From the NCBI GenBank assembly GCA_002380945.1, contig DFWO01000190.1, positions 790 to 64,789 on the forward strand: a stretch of DNA of 64,000 nt, given 5' to 3'. Shown here one piece after another: positions 38,827 through 48,854 of this stretch. How positions within the stretch are numbered: the first letter of the stretch is position 1; every line of letters begins with the position of its first letter. The translations under genes and the position numbers were made by a program. The notes below the pieces were generated by a model. The model was not told the DNA's origin, searched no databases, and worked only from the letters and a program-made list of their open reading frames with translations. This DNA comes from Methylococcaceae bacterium UBA4132. Lineage in GTDB: Bacteria > Pseudomonadota > Gammaproteobacteria > Methylococcales > Methylomonadaceae.

Positions 38827-39660
38827 TTAGCCGTAACGTCCCGTAATATAATCTTCTGTTTGTTTTTTCTTTGGATTGGTAAATAACTCACTGGTAGTAC
38901 CAATCTCAATCAGTTCACCCATATACATGAATGCGGTGTAATCAGAAACCCGCGCTGCTTGCTGCATATTGTGCGTAACAATGACTATAGTATATTTTTC
39001 TTTTAGCTCATTAATTAATTCTTCAATTTTGAGCGTTGAGATAGGGTCTAAAGCCGAGGCAGGTTCGTCTAATAGTAACACTTCTGGTTCGATAGCAATG
39101 GCGCGGGCAATGACTAGACGTTGTTGTTGACCACCCGATAAGCCTAATGCGTTGTCATTTAAACGATCTTTAACCTCGTCCCACAATGCCGCACCGCGTA
39201 ACGAATTTTCGACGGTTTCTTCTAATACGCGCTTGTCATTAACGCCTTGAATACGCAAACCGTAGGTGACATTTTCAAAAATAGATTTAGGAAACGGATT
39301 AGGCTTTTGAAATACCATGCCGACACGTCTACGCAAAGCGGCGACATTAACTGATTTGTCGTAAATATTTTCATCGTCCAGTAAAATTTTGCCTTCGATG
39401 GTGACATTATCGACCAAATCATTCATGCGGTTGATGCAGCGTAATAACGTGGATTTACCACAGCCACTGGGTCCTATGTAAGCAGTGACTTTTTTACGAT
39501 ACATTTCCATGTTCACGCCATGTAATGCTTGTTTTTTGCCATAAAAAAGATTTAAGTTTTCTACTTTGATACAAGGTTCATTGGGGGATTGGGCTTGCCC
39601 TTGTCCGCGTAGAACAGAACTCATATCAATAGAATGTGAACGGGTTTGTTGTGCTGTCAT
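38827..39660 (-). CDS. pstB: phosphate ABC transporter ATPase PstB
   Basis: A 277-residue ATPase of the high-affinity phosphate importer. It has Walker [11 protein letters not shown]-loop FQKPNPFP (with the PstB-specific FPKSIFENV), signature LSGGQQQR, Walker [12 protein letters not shown] and switch [13 protein letters not shown] precedes the ATG. A short N-terminal extension (about 25 residues) is slightly longer than usual. Confidence 0.96.
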   Translation of the reverse strand: MTAQQTRSHSIDMSSVLRGQGQAQSPNEPCIKVENLNLFYGKKQALHGVNMEMYRKKVTAYIGPSGCGKSTLLRCINRMNDLVDNVTIEGKILLDDENIYDKSVNVAALRRRVGMVFQKPNPFPKSIFENVTYGLRIQGVNDKRVLEETVENSLRGAALWDEVKDRLNDNALGLSGGQQQRLVIARAIAIEPEVLLLDEPASALDPISTLKIEELINELKEKYTIVIVTHNMQQAARVSDYTAFMYMGELIEIGTTSELFTNPKKKQTEDYITGRYG

Positions 39661-39674
39661 TTGTTAATAACCTT

Positions 39675-41330
39675 CTAATGTTCTAATGCGCGGTATTTTT
39701 CGCGTAGACGATTTCTGATAATAATGGCTGTTAAGTTCAGTACAACGATTACTATAACCAATAATAATGCGGTGGCATACACCAAGGGTCGTGCTGCTTC
39801 AACATTGGGACTTTGAAAACCGACATCATAAATGTGAAAACCTAAGTGCATAAATTTTCTGTCTAAATGCAAAAAGGGGAAGTTGCCATCTAAGGGTAAG
39901 GTGGGTGCGAGTTTAACCACGCCCACCAACATCAGCGGAGCGACTTCGCCCGCCGCGCGTGCAACGGCTAAAATTAAGCCTGTCATCATGGCAGGACTTG
40001 CCATCGGTAATACAGTACGCCATAAGGTTTCTATTTTAGTGGCACCTAATGCCAGACTGCCCTCGCGTATGGCTTTTGGAATCCGCGCCAAGCCTTCTTC
40101 GGTAGACACAATCACGACAGGTAAGGTCAATAATGCCAAGGTGATGGATGCCCATAATAAACCAGGTGTACCGTACACAGGAGCAGGCGAAGCTTCTGGG
40201 AAAAACAAAGCGTCAATGTTGCCACCTAAAATGTATACAAAGAATCCCAAACCGAATACGCCATAAACGATGGAGGGTACACCTGCTAAATTGTTGACTG
40301 CGATTCTGATTAAGCGAGTGGTAAAGCCTTGTTTCGCATATTCACGCAAGTACACTGCCGCAATTACGCCAAACGGTGTGACGATAATGGACATGATGAT
40401 AACCATCATCACCGTACCAAAAATAGCAGGAAAAATACCGCCTTCAGTATTGGCTTCACGCGGTTCGTCGGTTAAAAATTCAAAAATTTTGTGACAGTAA
40501 AAGCCCACTTTACCAAAGAAACTCATGGCATTGGGTTGATACACTTTCACTATTTTAGCCAACGGAATGGTAATACTTGCACCCGTATCAGTTTTAGCTA
40601 CTAGACTATCGCGTCTAATTTCTTTATAGAGACTGCCAAGTTCAGCTTGATGACTTTGATATTGGGCATCATAGTCGGCTTTCTCAGCGGCAAATTCTTT
40701 TTCAGTATCGCTATTCCAACGATTTTCTAATTGCAATTTTTTCTGTTTCAAACGTAAGCGTTCTAAACCGTAGTTAATTGCGCCGATTTCCTTTTTTTCC
40801 AATTGGGTGATTTTTTCAAACACCACTAAAGCGGCGGCAATTCTGGTTTGCAGTTCAGACATCGCTTGTTCGCCTGTCGCAATGGTCTTGCCATTTTCTT
40901 TCACTTCCAGCAGTTGACCATAGAAATTGCCCCATTCGCGCCGTTCTACCACCATCATTGTGTCAGGATCGCTTTGCTCTTTGACATTGCGTGCTTCTAT
41001 CCAACGGAAGTCGGTGCCTGTCACATCACGGTTGCCTGTTTTGACCAGATACTGCACCAGTGTATCTTCGTTGTCCGCCATTTTATGTCCAGTCGATTTT
41101 GCCATGATGGCAGGCGTGATACTGGTATCGACTTTTTCACCAATGATAATGCGTAGCGGTTTACCTTCTTCTTGATAACTAAATTGCGTGACTTGAGCGG
41201 GCCAAAAATGCCCCATGCCACGCACAAAAACCAAAACCAGTACCGCAATGACCATAATAAGGCAGGTGCTAACAGCCGCCGCATTTAGCCATATCCACGG
41301 TGATCCACTTTTAAACCATAATTTCATCAT
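39675..41330 (-). CDS. pstA: phosphate ABC transporter permease PstA (long form)
   Basis: A 551-residue permease. After an N-terminal membrane helix, about 250 periplasmic/coiled-coil residues precede the conserved six-helix PstA core (from about 285: IMSIIVTPFGVIAAVYLREYAKQGF) with the LARIPKAIREGSLALGATKIETLWRTVLP coupling loop. Such long PstA proteins occur in many gammaproteobacteria. It overlaps pstC by 4 bases. Confidence 0.93.
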   Translation of the reverse strand: MMKLWFKSGSPWIWLNAAAVSTCLIMVIAVLVLVFVRGMGHFWPAQVTQFSYQEEGKPLRIIIGEKVDTSITPAIMAKSTGHKMADNEDTLVQYLVKTGNRDVTGTDFRWIEARNVKEQSDPDTMMVVERREWGNFYGQLLEVKENGKTIATGEQAMSELQTRIAAALVVFEKITQLEKKEIGAINYGLERLRLKQKKLQLENRWNSDTEKEFAAEKADYDAQYQSHQAELGSLYKEIRRDSLVAKTDTGASITIPLAKIVKVYQPNAMSFFGKVGFYCHKIFEFLTDEPREANTEGGIFPAIFGTVMMVIIMSIIVTPFGVIAAVYLREYAKQGFTTRLIRIAVNNLAGVPSIVYGVFGLGFFVYILGGNIDALFFPEASPAPVYGTPGLLWASITLALLTLPVVIVSTEEGLARIPKAIREGSLALGATKIETLWRTVLPMASPAMMTGLILAVARAAGEVAPLMLVGVVKLAPTLPLDGNFPFLHLDRKFMHLGFHIYDVGFQSPNVEAARPLVYATALLLVIVIVVLNLTAIIIRNRLREKYRALEH

Positions 41331-43606
41331 AATGAACTGTATTTTTCGCGTAGGCGTTGGCGAATGATTTCCGCTAACGTATTAAAAATAAAGGTGAATA
41401 AAAATAAGACTAAGGCGGCTAAAAACAACACCCGATAATGCGTGCTATCCACTTGTGATTCGGGCATTTCCACTGCAATGTTAGCCGCGAGGGTACGCAA
41501 ACCCTGAAAAACACTTAAATCCATCACAGGTGTATTGCCCGTTGCCATTAACACAATCATGGTTTCACCAACGGCTCTACCTAAACCTATCATCACCGCA
41601 GAGAAGATACCAGGGCTGGCAGTTAATAGCACCACGCGAATCATTGTTTGCCACGTTGTCGCACCTAAGGCTAATGAACCGACGGTTAAATGTTTGGGTA
41701 CGCTAAAAATAGCATCTTCAGCAATGGAGAAAATAGTCGGAATCACCGCAAAACCCATTGCGATACCGACTACCAATGAATTACGTTGATCGTAACCGAT
41801 ACCCCATTGGTTTTTAAACCAGTCACGCAAGGTTTCACCAAACAAGGCGGTTTCTAGCGGTACACTGATAGCAAACGCAAACCAACCAGTCAGTAGAATG
41901 ACGGGAATAAGCACCATTGCCTCCCAACCTTCGGGAATACTCTCTAAAATGTGCTTAGGTAGGTTATACCACACATACGCAAATGCCATGACCCCGACAG
42001 GTAACAGCATAAACATTAGAAAAAATCCCGATAGATGTTCTTCTAAGGTTGGAGCTAACCACAGCCCTGCAAGAAAACCTAAAATAACGGTAGGTAACGC
42101 GCCCATTAATTCAATGGTTGGTTTAACGTATTGACGCATCATGGGAGTCATGAAATACGCGCTATAAATAGCACCCATCAAGGCTAAAGGAATTGCCACT
42201 AACATGGCATAAAATGCCGCTTTGAGCGTACCAAATACTAAGGGTGTTAAGCTGTATTTAGGCTCAAAATCGTTATTTGATGCGGAGGATTGCCAAATAT
42301 AATCAGGTTTTGCATAGCCTTCATACCAGACTTCTTGCCACAACGATTTAATAGATACTTCAGGATGCTTGTTATCTATTTTCCAGACATAGATATTTTT
42401 ATCGCTGGCTTCTACTAATAGCGTGTTGGCTCTAGGTGATAAAGCAGCAGTGATAGGCAAGGCTTGAGTCACTTGTTCTTTCAGTGCTTCGCGTTCGGAG
42501 GTGGTATGGTAAATCCCCATCATGCCATTCGCATCAATAGCGGCAAAGCCTTTGCGACGTGGTTCTGGATTGATGGCAACAATGGCTTTTTCAGACACTT
42601 TGAAGGATCTGAGTTTTTGCATGGCGGGACGTTTTAATTCGTCTCTTACCATTGTCCACTGTGAGACTAAACCTGTTGAATCGCCGATAAGTAATGAGCT
42701 ATCACCGTTTAAGAAGGTACTCACCGTGACTTTTGCACCTGCTTCAACAACATTAAGATTTTGTCGAATGACAGGGGCTGTTTTATCGCTAATATCAAAA
42801 AAACTCAAGTGACCATCATTGTCAACTAAATACAGATTACGTTCTTCTTTATCTATGTAAATATCAGTGATAGTTGCCGCTGGTACATCTAAAATGGCTT
42901 CGGTACGGTTTAACGTCGCTTCATCTTCAAATAAACTTTGTTGTTTTTCAATATTAAGCAGACGAACTTTATCAGCGGTTTTTGCCACAATCGTGGTCGA
43001 TTTATCGCCGACTTTAACGGCAATTTTTTCTAATGCCGCGCCTTTGTCATCAACAACAATAGGTGCTTCACCTAATGGATATTTTAAAGAAGGGGTAATT
43101 AAGCGTTTATTATCAGGGTAAGTAATTTGATATTGATGTTTAACAACAATCGCTTGACCATTAGATAATCCATAAATAACCGCACCTTCGCTAATAGGGC
43201 TACCTTGAGAAAAACTAACTACTTTTGCACCAGTTGGTATTTTAATGGCTTGATTGGCTATTGGTTTGCCTGTTGCCACTTCAAAAAAAACCGCTTGTCC
43301 ACTGTCGGTAAATCTAACAGCCACTTCATTTTGTTCTTCTACATCGAGTAATACTGTCTTACCGCGTTCGGCTTCTGGCAAGCTATAGTGAGCAGTCGCT
43401 TCTGCGTCGGCTGGTTTAAACAGTGGAATGACCACATAAAGTAAATAGAAGAAAATCAGTACCAGCGCGACGATAACACTGAGACCACCTGCTATCACAC
43501 CGAAACGCGCCAGCGAATCTTTGACCATTCGCCAGCGTTGGTAGTAACTATTAGCGGATTTTTCCATAACTGAGGGGGGATTATTAATTGGATGAATTTC
43601 AGACAT
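41327..43606 (-). CDS. pstC: phosphate ABC transporter permease PstC (long form)
   Basis: A 759-residue permease. An N-terminal membrane helix (about 35-60) is followed by a large periplasmic domain of beta-propeller-like repeats (strings such as EERNLYLVDNDGHLSFFDISD), then the permease core from about 470 with the EEHLSGFFLMFMLLPVG and VPKHLTVGSLALGATTWQTM segments. Start chosen at ATG 43606 (MSEIHPI), because the longer frame to 43714 runs through a terminator hairpin. No Shine-Dalgarno is visible: C-rich sequence precedes the ATG, and a TATAAT is centred only about 10 bases before it. Confidence 0.9.
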   Translation of the reverse strand: MSEIHPINNPPSVMEKSANSYYQRWRMVKDSLARFGVIAGGLSVIVALVLIFFYLLYVVIPLFKPADAEATAHYSLPEAERGKTVLLDVEEQNEVAVRFTDSGQAVFFEVATGKPIANQAIKIPTGAKVVSFSQGSPISEGAVIYGLSNGQAIVVKHQYQITYPDNKRLITPSLKYPLGEAPIVVDDKGAALEKIAVKVGDKSTTIVAKTADKVRLLNIEKQQSLFEDEATLNRTEAILDVPAATITDIYIDKEERNLYLVDNDGHLSFFDISDKTAPVIRQNLNVVEAGAKVTVSTFLNGDSSLLIGDSTGLVSQWTMVRDELKRPAMQKLRSFKVSEKAIVAINPEPRRKGFAAIDANGMMGIYHTTSEREALKEQVTQALPITAALSPRANTLLVEASDKNIYVWKIDNKHPEVSIKSLWQEVWYEGYAKPDYIWQSSASNNDFEPKYSLTPLVFGTLKAAFYAMLVAIPLALMGAIYSAYFMTPMMRQYVKPTIELMGALPTVILGFLAGLWLAPTLEEHLSGFFLMFMLLPVGVMAFAYVWYNLPKHILESIPEGWEAMVLIPVILLTGWFAFAISVPLETALFGETLRDWFKNQWGIGYDQRNSLVVGIAMGFAVIPTIFSIAEDAIFSVPKHLTVGSLALGATTWQTMIRVVLLTASPGIFSAVMIGLGRAVGETMIVLMATGNTPVMDLSVFQGLRTLAANIAVEMPESQVDSTHYRVLFLAALVLFLFTFIFNTLAEIIRQRLREKYSSL

Positions 43607-43653
43607 GGGGGGAATTATAAGAATTGAATGTGACAATAATATAACAAAAAACC

Positions 43654-43693
43654 AAAAAAAACGGCTGAGATTCGCTAAAACAAATCCCAGCCG
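43654..43693 (-). terminator. terminator/attenuator between pstS and pstC
   Basis: On the reverse strand CGGCTGGGATT and AATCTCAGCCG form a stem with a roughly 10-base loop, followed by TTTTTTTT. This would let pstS be transcribed more than pstCAB-phoU. Confidence 0.85.
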
Positions 43694-43729
43694 TGTTTTT
43701 TTTGTTCGCCGCAAGGGCGATGGAATGCC

Positions 43730-44713
43730 TTATTTCAAGGTAGCTAAGACTTTCTCAACGACTTTAGCAGGCAGTGGAATGTAACCATCTTTGATAACGA
43801 CTTGCTGACCTGTTTTTGACAAGACCATTTTAATAAACTCATAATCCAAGGGGGCTAATGGAGTATTAGGTTTTTTGTTGACATAAACGTATAAATAACG
43901 AGTTAACGGATATTTGCCGCTCAATGCGTTTTCAGGTGTTGCTTCAACAAATGGTTCGCCTGCTTTTTTGGCTAACGCGACCATTTTGATACCTGATGTG
44001 GTGTAACCCATACCTGAGTAGCCTACACCATTCACTGATGAAGTAACAGATTGCACCACTGATGCAGAACCTGGTTGTTCGTTTACGTTACTTTTGAAAT
44101 CGCCTTTACATAATGCGTTTTCTTTAAAATAACCGTAAGTACCTGATACTGAGTTACGTCCGTACAATTGAATGCTTTTGCCTTTCCAAGCGGAAACACC
44201 TGCGTCACCCCAGTTTTCAATATCCGTTTCATAACCACATTTACGCGTTGATGAGAAAATAGCATCAACTTGTGGAAGTGTTAAGCCTTTAACGGGGTTG
44301 TCTTTGTTGACCATCACAGCCAATGCGTCAATGGCAACAGGCACAGCAGTCGGTTTGTAACCATATTTATCTTCAAACGCCGCTAATTCGTCGTCTTTCA
44401 TTTCACGACTCATAGGACCTAAGTTTGCAGTGCCTTCAGTTAATGCAGGCGGCGCGGTAGAAGAACCTGCGGCTTGAATTTGAATGTTGACGTTAGGATA
44501 TTCGCGGTTAAACTCTTCTGCCCACATGGTCATTAAGTTTGCCAGCGTATCAGAACCCACACTGGATAAGTTACCCGAAATACCGCTGGCTTTTTGATAA
44601 GCGGGAACACCCTCATCAACTTTTTGTACTGCACCTGCGCTACTGCTAACCAATGCGGCAAAAGTAAACCCTAATGCGGCACAGAGTGATTTTGTTTTAA
44701 AAGATAGTTTCAT
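43730..44713 (-). CDS. pstS: phosphate-binding protein PstS
   Basis: A 327-residue periplasmic phosphate receptor with a signal peptide (cleavage near SAGA-VQ). The binding loops GSDTLANLM and [24 protein letters not shown] and the [12 protein letters not shown] segment contain the phosphate-coordinating Ser/Thr/Asp residues. It is the first gene of a pstS-C-A-B-phoU operon. Length is typical. Confidence 0.95.
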   Translation of the reverse strand: MKLSFKTKSLCAALGFTFAALVSSSAGAVQKVDEGVPAYQKASGISGNLSSVGSDTLANLMTMWAEEFNREYPNVNIQIQAAGSSTAPPALTEGTANLGPMSREMKDDELAAFEDKYGYKPTAVPVAIDALAVMVNKDNPVKGLTLPQVDAIFSSTRKCGYETDIENWGDAGVSAWKGKSIQLYGRNSVSGTYGYFKENALCKGDFKSNVNEQPGSASVVQSVTSSVNGVGYSGMGYTTSGIKMVALAKKAGEPFVEATPENALSGKYPLTRYLYVYVNKKPNTPLAPLDYEFIKMVLSKTGQQVVIKDGYIPLPAKVVEKVLATLK

Positions 44714-44779
44714 TAATCAATTCTCAATGTGTGATAGAAAATATTCATGTGGTAATGGACACAAGCATATTAATTTTAT

Positions 44780-44797
44780 ATGACAAAATGATGACAA
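44780..44797 (-). promoter_or_regulatory. Pho box upstream of pstS
   Basis: On the reverse strand two identical TTGTCAT heptamers are separated by CATT, an exact 11-base period, matching the PhoB-binding consensus. It lies about 70 bases before the pstS start, followed by an AT-rich -10-like region. This predicts induction under phosphate starvation. Confidence 0.85.
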
Positions 44798-44951
44798 CCG
44801 TATATTTTTCACTTGATAATGCAAGTGAGTTTATTGAATTGGCAAATTTGCTAGATTGCAAATTCGAAAAGACTGAAAAACACAGCATTTACTAACGCAG
44901 TAACACAAGTTAAACGATAATATTGATAGCATTACTCAGAAAGAGCAAGCA

Positions 44952-45375
44952 GTGAAAAAATTAATTACGACCATCATTTTATTATCGATTAGCAGTTTTC
45001 TCTCAGTCGCGAGTGCTGAACCTCTAGTAACTCCCTCGGTGATGACGTGGTTAGAAAAACTAAAAGGCAGTTCAGCAACTAAGCCCGTTGAAAAAGTCAC
45101 CTTGCAGTTAAAGTGGCTATATTGTTTTCAATTTGCAGGTTATTACGCCGCACAGGAGCAGGGTTATTACCGTGTGCAGGGCTTGACTTACCAGATAGAT
45201 GAAGGTAAACCTGAACGAAATTTAATTGATAAAGTATTATGTGGTGAGAATACGTTTGGCGTGGGAACTAGCGATTTATTGATACTCAAAGCGAAAAAAA
45301 GAAGATGAGCTTTACTTTGCCAAGGCAAATGGCAAGAATCAAGTTGTTGTTTATGATGAATTAAATAAAAAATAG
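44952..45375 (+). pseudogene. NMT1/THI5-domain/GGDEF signalling gene collapsed by internal deletion
   Basis: Residues 1-118 (to 45308) are a signal peptide plus the beginning of an NMT1/THI5-like domain (VTLQLKWLYCFQFAGYYAAQ...GVGTSDLLILKAK). This is the start of large gammaproteobacterial sensors with such a domain. The other frame then reads DELYFAKANGKNQVVVYDEL and stops at 45373-45375, which is the very C-terminus of a GGDEF domain. The middle of the protein is missing and the junction is out of frame. The gene is almost certainly dead, or encodes only a short secreted fragment. Confidence 0.82.
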
Positions 45376-45385
45376 CTAACACGAT

Positions 45386-45988
45386 TTAGTTATTTTTGGC
45401 TACCTGTTGCAAGGCTAACGATAATTGTTGGCTAAACTCATTAAGCAATTTGCTGAGTGTCTGCACCACCGTTTCATAGCTTGCATCATTTAGTTTCTGC
45501 TCAAGAGTAGTCTGACCATGACTCACGATAGTATGATTTTTCTCCTCCATAATTGCCCAGCTTGCTTCAAGATTTGCTGACTTACCTAGCTGGCTATCGA
45601 AGCGGCTAATATCAATAATAACGCGATAATCCATCTCACCATACGTTCCCCACGGATATGATTTCACCATTGCATTCGGTTGTCGTGCGGTCACATTTTT
45701 GCTTAATACGGTCAATACATTATCTTTTAGCGGTGCTGCCCACTGGTGAAATTCAGCTACTTGTATGCTGTTATGTTCACTGCGTGTCACTATTTGCTTG
45801 CGATCAACGACAGCAGGTAATGACAATGGTCCAATGCCAATCAGCGGTGTTTTTGTCATGGTCGTGCTACTGACAGGGTGCGCACTTTGTGATTCGAGTA
45901 AATAAAAATGGGTAGATGGAGTCGCGCAAGCGGTGAGCAGACCGCTCACCAATAGCCCTATATATCCCTTTAAGTGTTTATTAAACAT
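45386..45988 (-). CDS. pqiC: PqiC-family auxiliary lipoprotein
   Basis: A 200-residue outer-membrane-type lipoprotein with lipobox GLLTAC near residue 20. The ABC-type transport auxiliary domain has HFYLLES, LIGIGPLSLPAVVDRKQIVTR and the AEFHQWAAPLKDNVLTVLSKN segment. In E. coli, PqiC completes the PqiAB lipid-transport bridge. ATG 45988 is chosen because AAGGAG precedes it. It is the last gene of the pqi cluster. Confidence 0.9.
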   Translation of the reverse strand: MFNKHLKGYIGLLVSGLLTACATPSTHFYLLESQSAHPVSSTTMTKTPLIGIGPLSLPAVVDRKQIVTRSEHNSIQVAEFHQWAAPLKDNVLTVLSKNVTARQPNAMVKSYPWGTYGEMDYRVIIDISRFDSQLGKSANLEASWAIMEEKNHTIVSHGQTTLEQKLNDASYETVVQTLSKLLNEFSQQLSLALQQVAKNN

Positions 45989-45995
45989 GGTTGCG

Positions 45996-47582
45996 CTACT
46001 CCTTTTCTTTACCGCGAATAAGAGACTCAGGATGTTGTTCCAGATAATCGGTGAGTTGCTTAACAGAACTCGCAGTCTCGGCAAGTTTTTGCAGTAATTG
46101 ATTCAGCTCGTACTGCGTGGTTGAACCTGGTGCTAAGGTGCTTAACACTTGTTGTGCTGAGTTCATGGTTTTATCGGCATTGCCCAGTGTGTCTTTAGCT
46201 GTGACTAAGGTGTTAGTTGCCGCTTTGGATGTGCCTTGTAAAGACACTAAGGTTTTGTTAATTTCGTCAGTCATGGTTTCCAGTGGTAGCTTGGAAATTT
46301 TATCCATGATGGTTTGTGCAGAATGAGTAATTTGATCCAAAGTGTTGGGTGTCGTTGGAAATTCTGGATAGCCCGTCGTATTGTTATGAGTCACTACTTT
46401 GCTTTTTGGAAACATCTCTATAGCAATAAATAATTGCCCTGTTAGTAGGCTACCTGTCTGTAATTGTGCGCGTAAACCTTTGGCAACCAGATAAGTGAGG
46501 CGATCTTTAGCGGTTATGTTATCTGTCGTATTGATTTTTTTAATGCGATCAGGCTCGATTTCAACCACGACTGGAATGTGTATATCGGTGGTTTTATCAT
46601 CTATTTCCAAGGTAATGTCAGTGACTTTGCCAACTGGAATACCGCGTAACAATACGGGCGCACCAATGGTTAAACCGCGTACTGAACCATCAAAATACAT
46701 AACCAGTTTGACGGTTTGACGATAAACCACTTGCGTTGATTGATCATAATCATCGAATAGCTGGAAGATCGTGTTTTCAGGTGCGTTTTCTACTGCTTTA
46801 TCATTAGCGGGATTACGAAACGCAATGCCACCGCTCAGTAAAGCCACTAAAGGTCCTGTTCTGACTTTAAAACCATCCGCACCCGCTGATAAATCAATAC
46901 CACTGTCTATCCAAAACAGCGAATCTTTGCGAATAAATTGGTCATAAGGGGCGTTAATAAAAATATGTAATTTGATGTTGTTAGCGTTGTCGGATAATTC
47001 ATAATTGAGTACCTCGCCCACAGTAATGCCATGAAAGCTAATCGGTGTGCCAGAACGCATTGAACCGACATTAGTCGTCTCAAGGACGAACTGTTTGCCT
47101 TTCTCATTAATGGCTAATGCAGGCGGTACAGGAAGTCCCGTAAAATAGTGTTCTCGTTTGCCTTTTTCAGGCTTAATGGCAATGTAAGCCCCCGACAACA
47201 AAGTGCCTAAGCCTGATACACCCCCTAAGCCAATTTGGGGTCTTACTACCCAAAACTGCGTGTTATTGGTTAAATAGGTATCCGTGTCTTTGTTCATTTG
47301 TGCGGTCACTGCAATGGTTTTTAAATCTTTATTGATAGAAATAGCCGTGACCTTACCAATTTCTACATCTAAATATTTGATTTTAGTTTTATCGACTTCC
47401 AAACCTTCGGCACTGGCAAAATTAATGGTGATAACAGGACCTTTTTCAGAAACCGATTTATAGATAAGCCAGCCACTGACTAATAACGCACACAAGGGTA
47501 ATAACCAAATGAGCGGCAATTCTCGCTTTTTATTGATAGCCACATCTTCGGCTTCGTAAGGCGGGTCGATAAAATCATTCAT
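45996..47582 (-). CDS. pqiB: MCE-domain intermembrane lipid transport protein PqiB
   Basis: A 528-residue membrane-anchored protein. One N-terminal helix (about 22-42) precedes three MCE domains, visible as VTINFASAEGLEVDKTKIKY, FVLETTNVGSMRSGTPISFHG and LVMYFDGSVRGLTIGAPVLLRG. A C-terminal helical needle region follows. MCE hexamers form tubes that carry phospholipids across the periplasm. The stop of the preceding PqiA-like gene overlaps its start by 4 bases. Confidence 0.94.
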   Translation of the reverse strand: MNDFIDPPYEAEDVAINKKRELPLIWLLPLCALLVSGWLIYKSVSEKGPVITINFASAEGLEVDKTKIKYLDVEIGKVTAISINKDLKTIAVTAQMNKDTDTYLTNNTQFWVVRPQIGLGGVSGLGTLLSGAYIAIKPEKGKREHYFTGLPVPPALAINEKGKQFVLETTNVGSMRSGTPISFHGITVGEVLNYELSDNANNIKLHIFINAPYDQFIRKDSLFWIDSGIDLSAGADGFKVRTGPLVALLSGGIAFRNPANDKAVENAPENTIFQLFDDYDQSTQVVYRQTVKLVMYFDGSVRGLTIGAPVLLRGIPVGKVTDITLEIDDKTTDIHIPVVVEIEPDRIKKINTTDNITAKDRLTYLVAKGLRAQLQTGSLLTGQLFIAIEMFPKSKVVTHNNTTGYPEFPTTPNTLDQITHSAQTIMDKISKLPLETMTDEINKTLVSLQGTSKAATNTLVTAKDTLGNADKTMNSAQQVLSTLAPGSTTQYELNQLLQKLAETASSVKQLTDYLEQHPESLIRGKEKE

Positions 47583-48193
47583 AAGTCTTGTTGAGTGTCC
47601 CAGAGTAAGCGTGGATCGAAATTTTCGGCGGCGAACATAGTTAATATTACCACGGCGGCAAATGCAGTTGCCGCAGGACCAGCAATAATCTGTATACCAC
47701 TAAAATTAACTAAATCGACTAAAATGGAAATCATAAAAATATCCAGCATCGACCATCGCCCTACAAAAGCAATAACACGATACATCGTCGTCCAGCGACG
47801 AGCATTAACTTGCCAGCGGAAATGTACACACAGCAGTAGCAGACTGATACCTATCAGCTTTAACGATGGCACCAGAATACTCGCCACCAACACCAACAGA
47901 CCAATAGGTATCATACCACTGTCTATTAATTCAATAATGCCGCCAGCAATGGTATTTGGCTCACCCGCACCGAATTGATTAACGATCATAATAGGGAAAA
48001 TATTAGCTGGAATATACAGTAAAAAACTACTGAGCAAAAACGCGGTAGTGCGTTGCAAACTATGGGGATGTCGTGCGTGTAGATGACTATCACAACGTGG
48101 ACAAGATAATGGTTGATTAACTATTTTTACTAAGTAACCACAGTCGTGGCAGCGTATAAAACCTTGGCTTAGTGCATTCGCTTTAGTTTGCAT
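47579..48193 (-). CDS. pqiA: PqiA-like membrane protein, second half
   Basis: A 204-residue protein with a zinc-ribbon (CHDCGYLV...CPRCDSHL) followed by four membrane helices, matching one half of E. coli PqiA. ATG 48193 is chosen because GAGAGG lies 6 bases upstream. It overlaps the end of the first PqiA-like gene by 11 bases. Together the two genes equal one full-length PqiA. Confidence 0.88.
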   Translation of the reverse strand: MQTKANALSQGFIRCHDCGYLVKIVNQPLSCPRCDSHLHARHPHSLQRTTAFLLSSFLLYIPANIFPIMIVNQFGAGEPNTIAGGIIELIDSGMIPIGLLVLVASILVPSLKLIGISLLLLCVHFRWQVNARRWTTMYRVIAFVGRWSMLDIFMISILVDLVNFSGIQIIAGPAATAFAAVVILTMFAAENFDPRLLWDTQQDL

Positions 48194-48812
48194 TGCCATT
48201 CCTCTCACGCAATTGATGGATGCGTTGCCAGAATAACTCTTCATCCAGACTGCCAGTTAACAGTGTCGTTATGACGATTAGAGCAACAAACGCATAAAGC
48301 CCCCAGCCTAATTTAAGTTGAGCAAGAGCCATGAGTTTAACGCAAGCAACGATAATACTCAGCATATACACTTCCAGCATCACCCATTCGTCTAAATGGT
48401 GCATCCAGCGCATCCAGTGGACTAAATAACGATTAGGGCGATTAAAATAAAGATGTCCACTGATGAGTAATGATAAAACAATATGCACTAGCGGAAACAA
48501 AATGCTCGCCAAAAATACCACAATAGCAACTGCTTCCATACCATCGTTAAATAAAGCAACCACACCAGAAAACAATAGTCCAGTGTTAGCATTACCCATA
48601 ATTGTTATGCCTACCATAGGTAATAAATTGGCAGGGAAAAATAAGATGAACCCTGCAATGGACAGGGCAAAAGAGCGTTCAATACTTTGTTTACAAGGGC
48701 GTGACAATAGCAAGCCGCAACGCGGACAATGCGCTTTGTCGCCAATTTTAGGCGCGACAAGATTGAGTAATAAGTCACACTCAGGGCAAGCATCGTAATG
48801 GCTAATCTTCAT
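48183..48812 (-). CDS. pqiA: PqiA-like membrane protein, first half
   Basis: A 209-residue protein with zinc-ribbon CPECDLLL...CPRCGLLL and four helices, equal to the other half of PqiA. PqiA is one polypeptide with two such halves in E. coli; here they are separate, overlapping genes. First gene of the pqi cluster on the reverse strand. Confidence 0.88.
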   Translation of the reverse strand: MKISHYDACPECDLLLNLVAPKIGDKAHCPRCGLLLSRPCKQSIERSFALSIAGFILFFPANLLPMVGITIMGNANTGLLFSGVVALFNDGMEAVAIVVFLASILFPLVHIVLSLLISGHLYFNRPNRYLVHWMRWMHHLDEWVMLEVYMLSIIVACVKLMALAQLKLGWGLYAFVALIVITTLLTGSLDEELFWQRIHQLRERNGNAN

Positions 48813-48854
48813 TGCATTAAGAAAAAGACGCGATAAATAGCGTCTCTGCGCTCG

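Noticed and set aside
40270..43121. Several forward-strand open frames opposite pstA and pstC
   Set aside because: They mirror the reverse-strand permease genes and lack starts with ribosome sites or any known motif.
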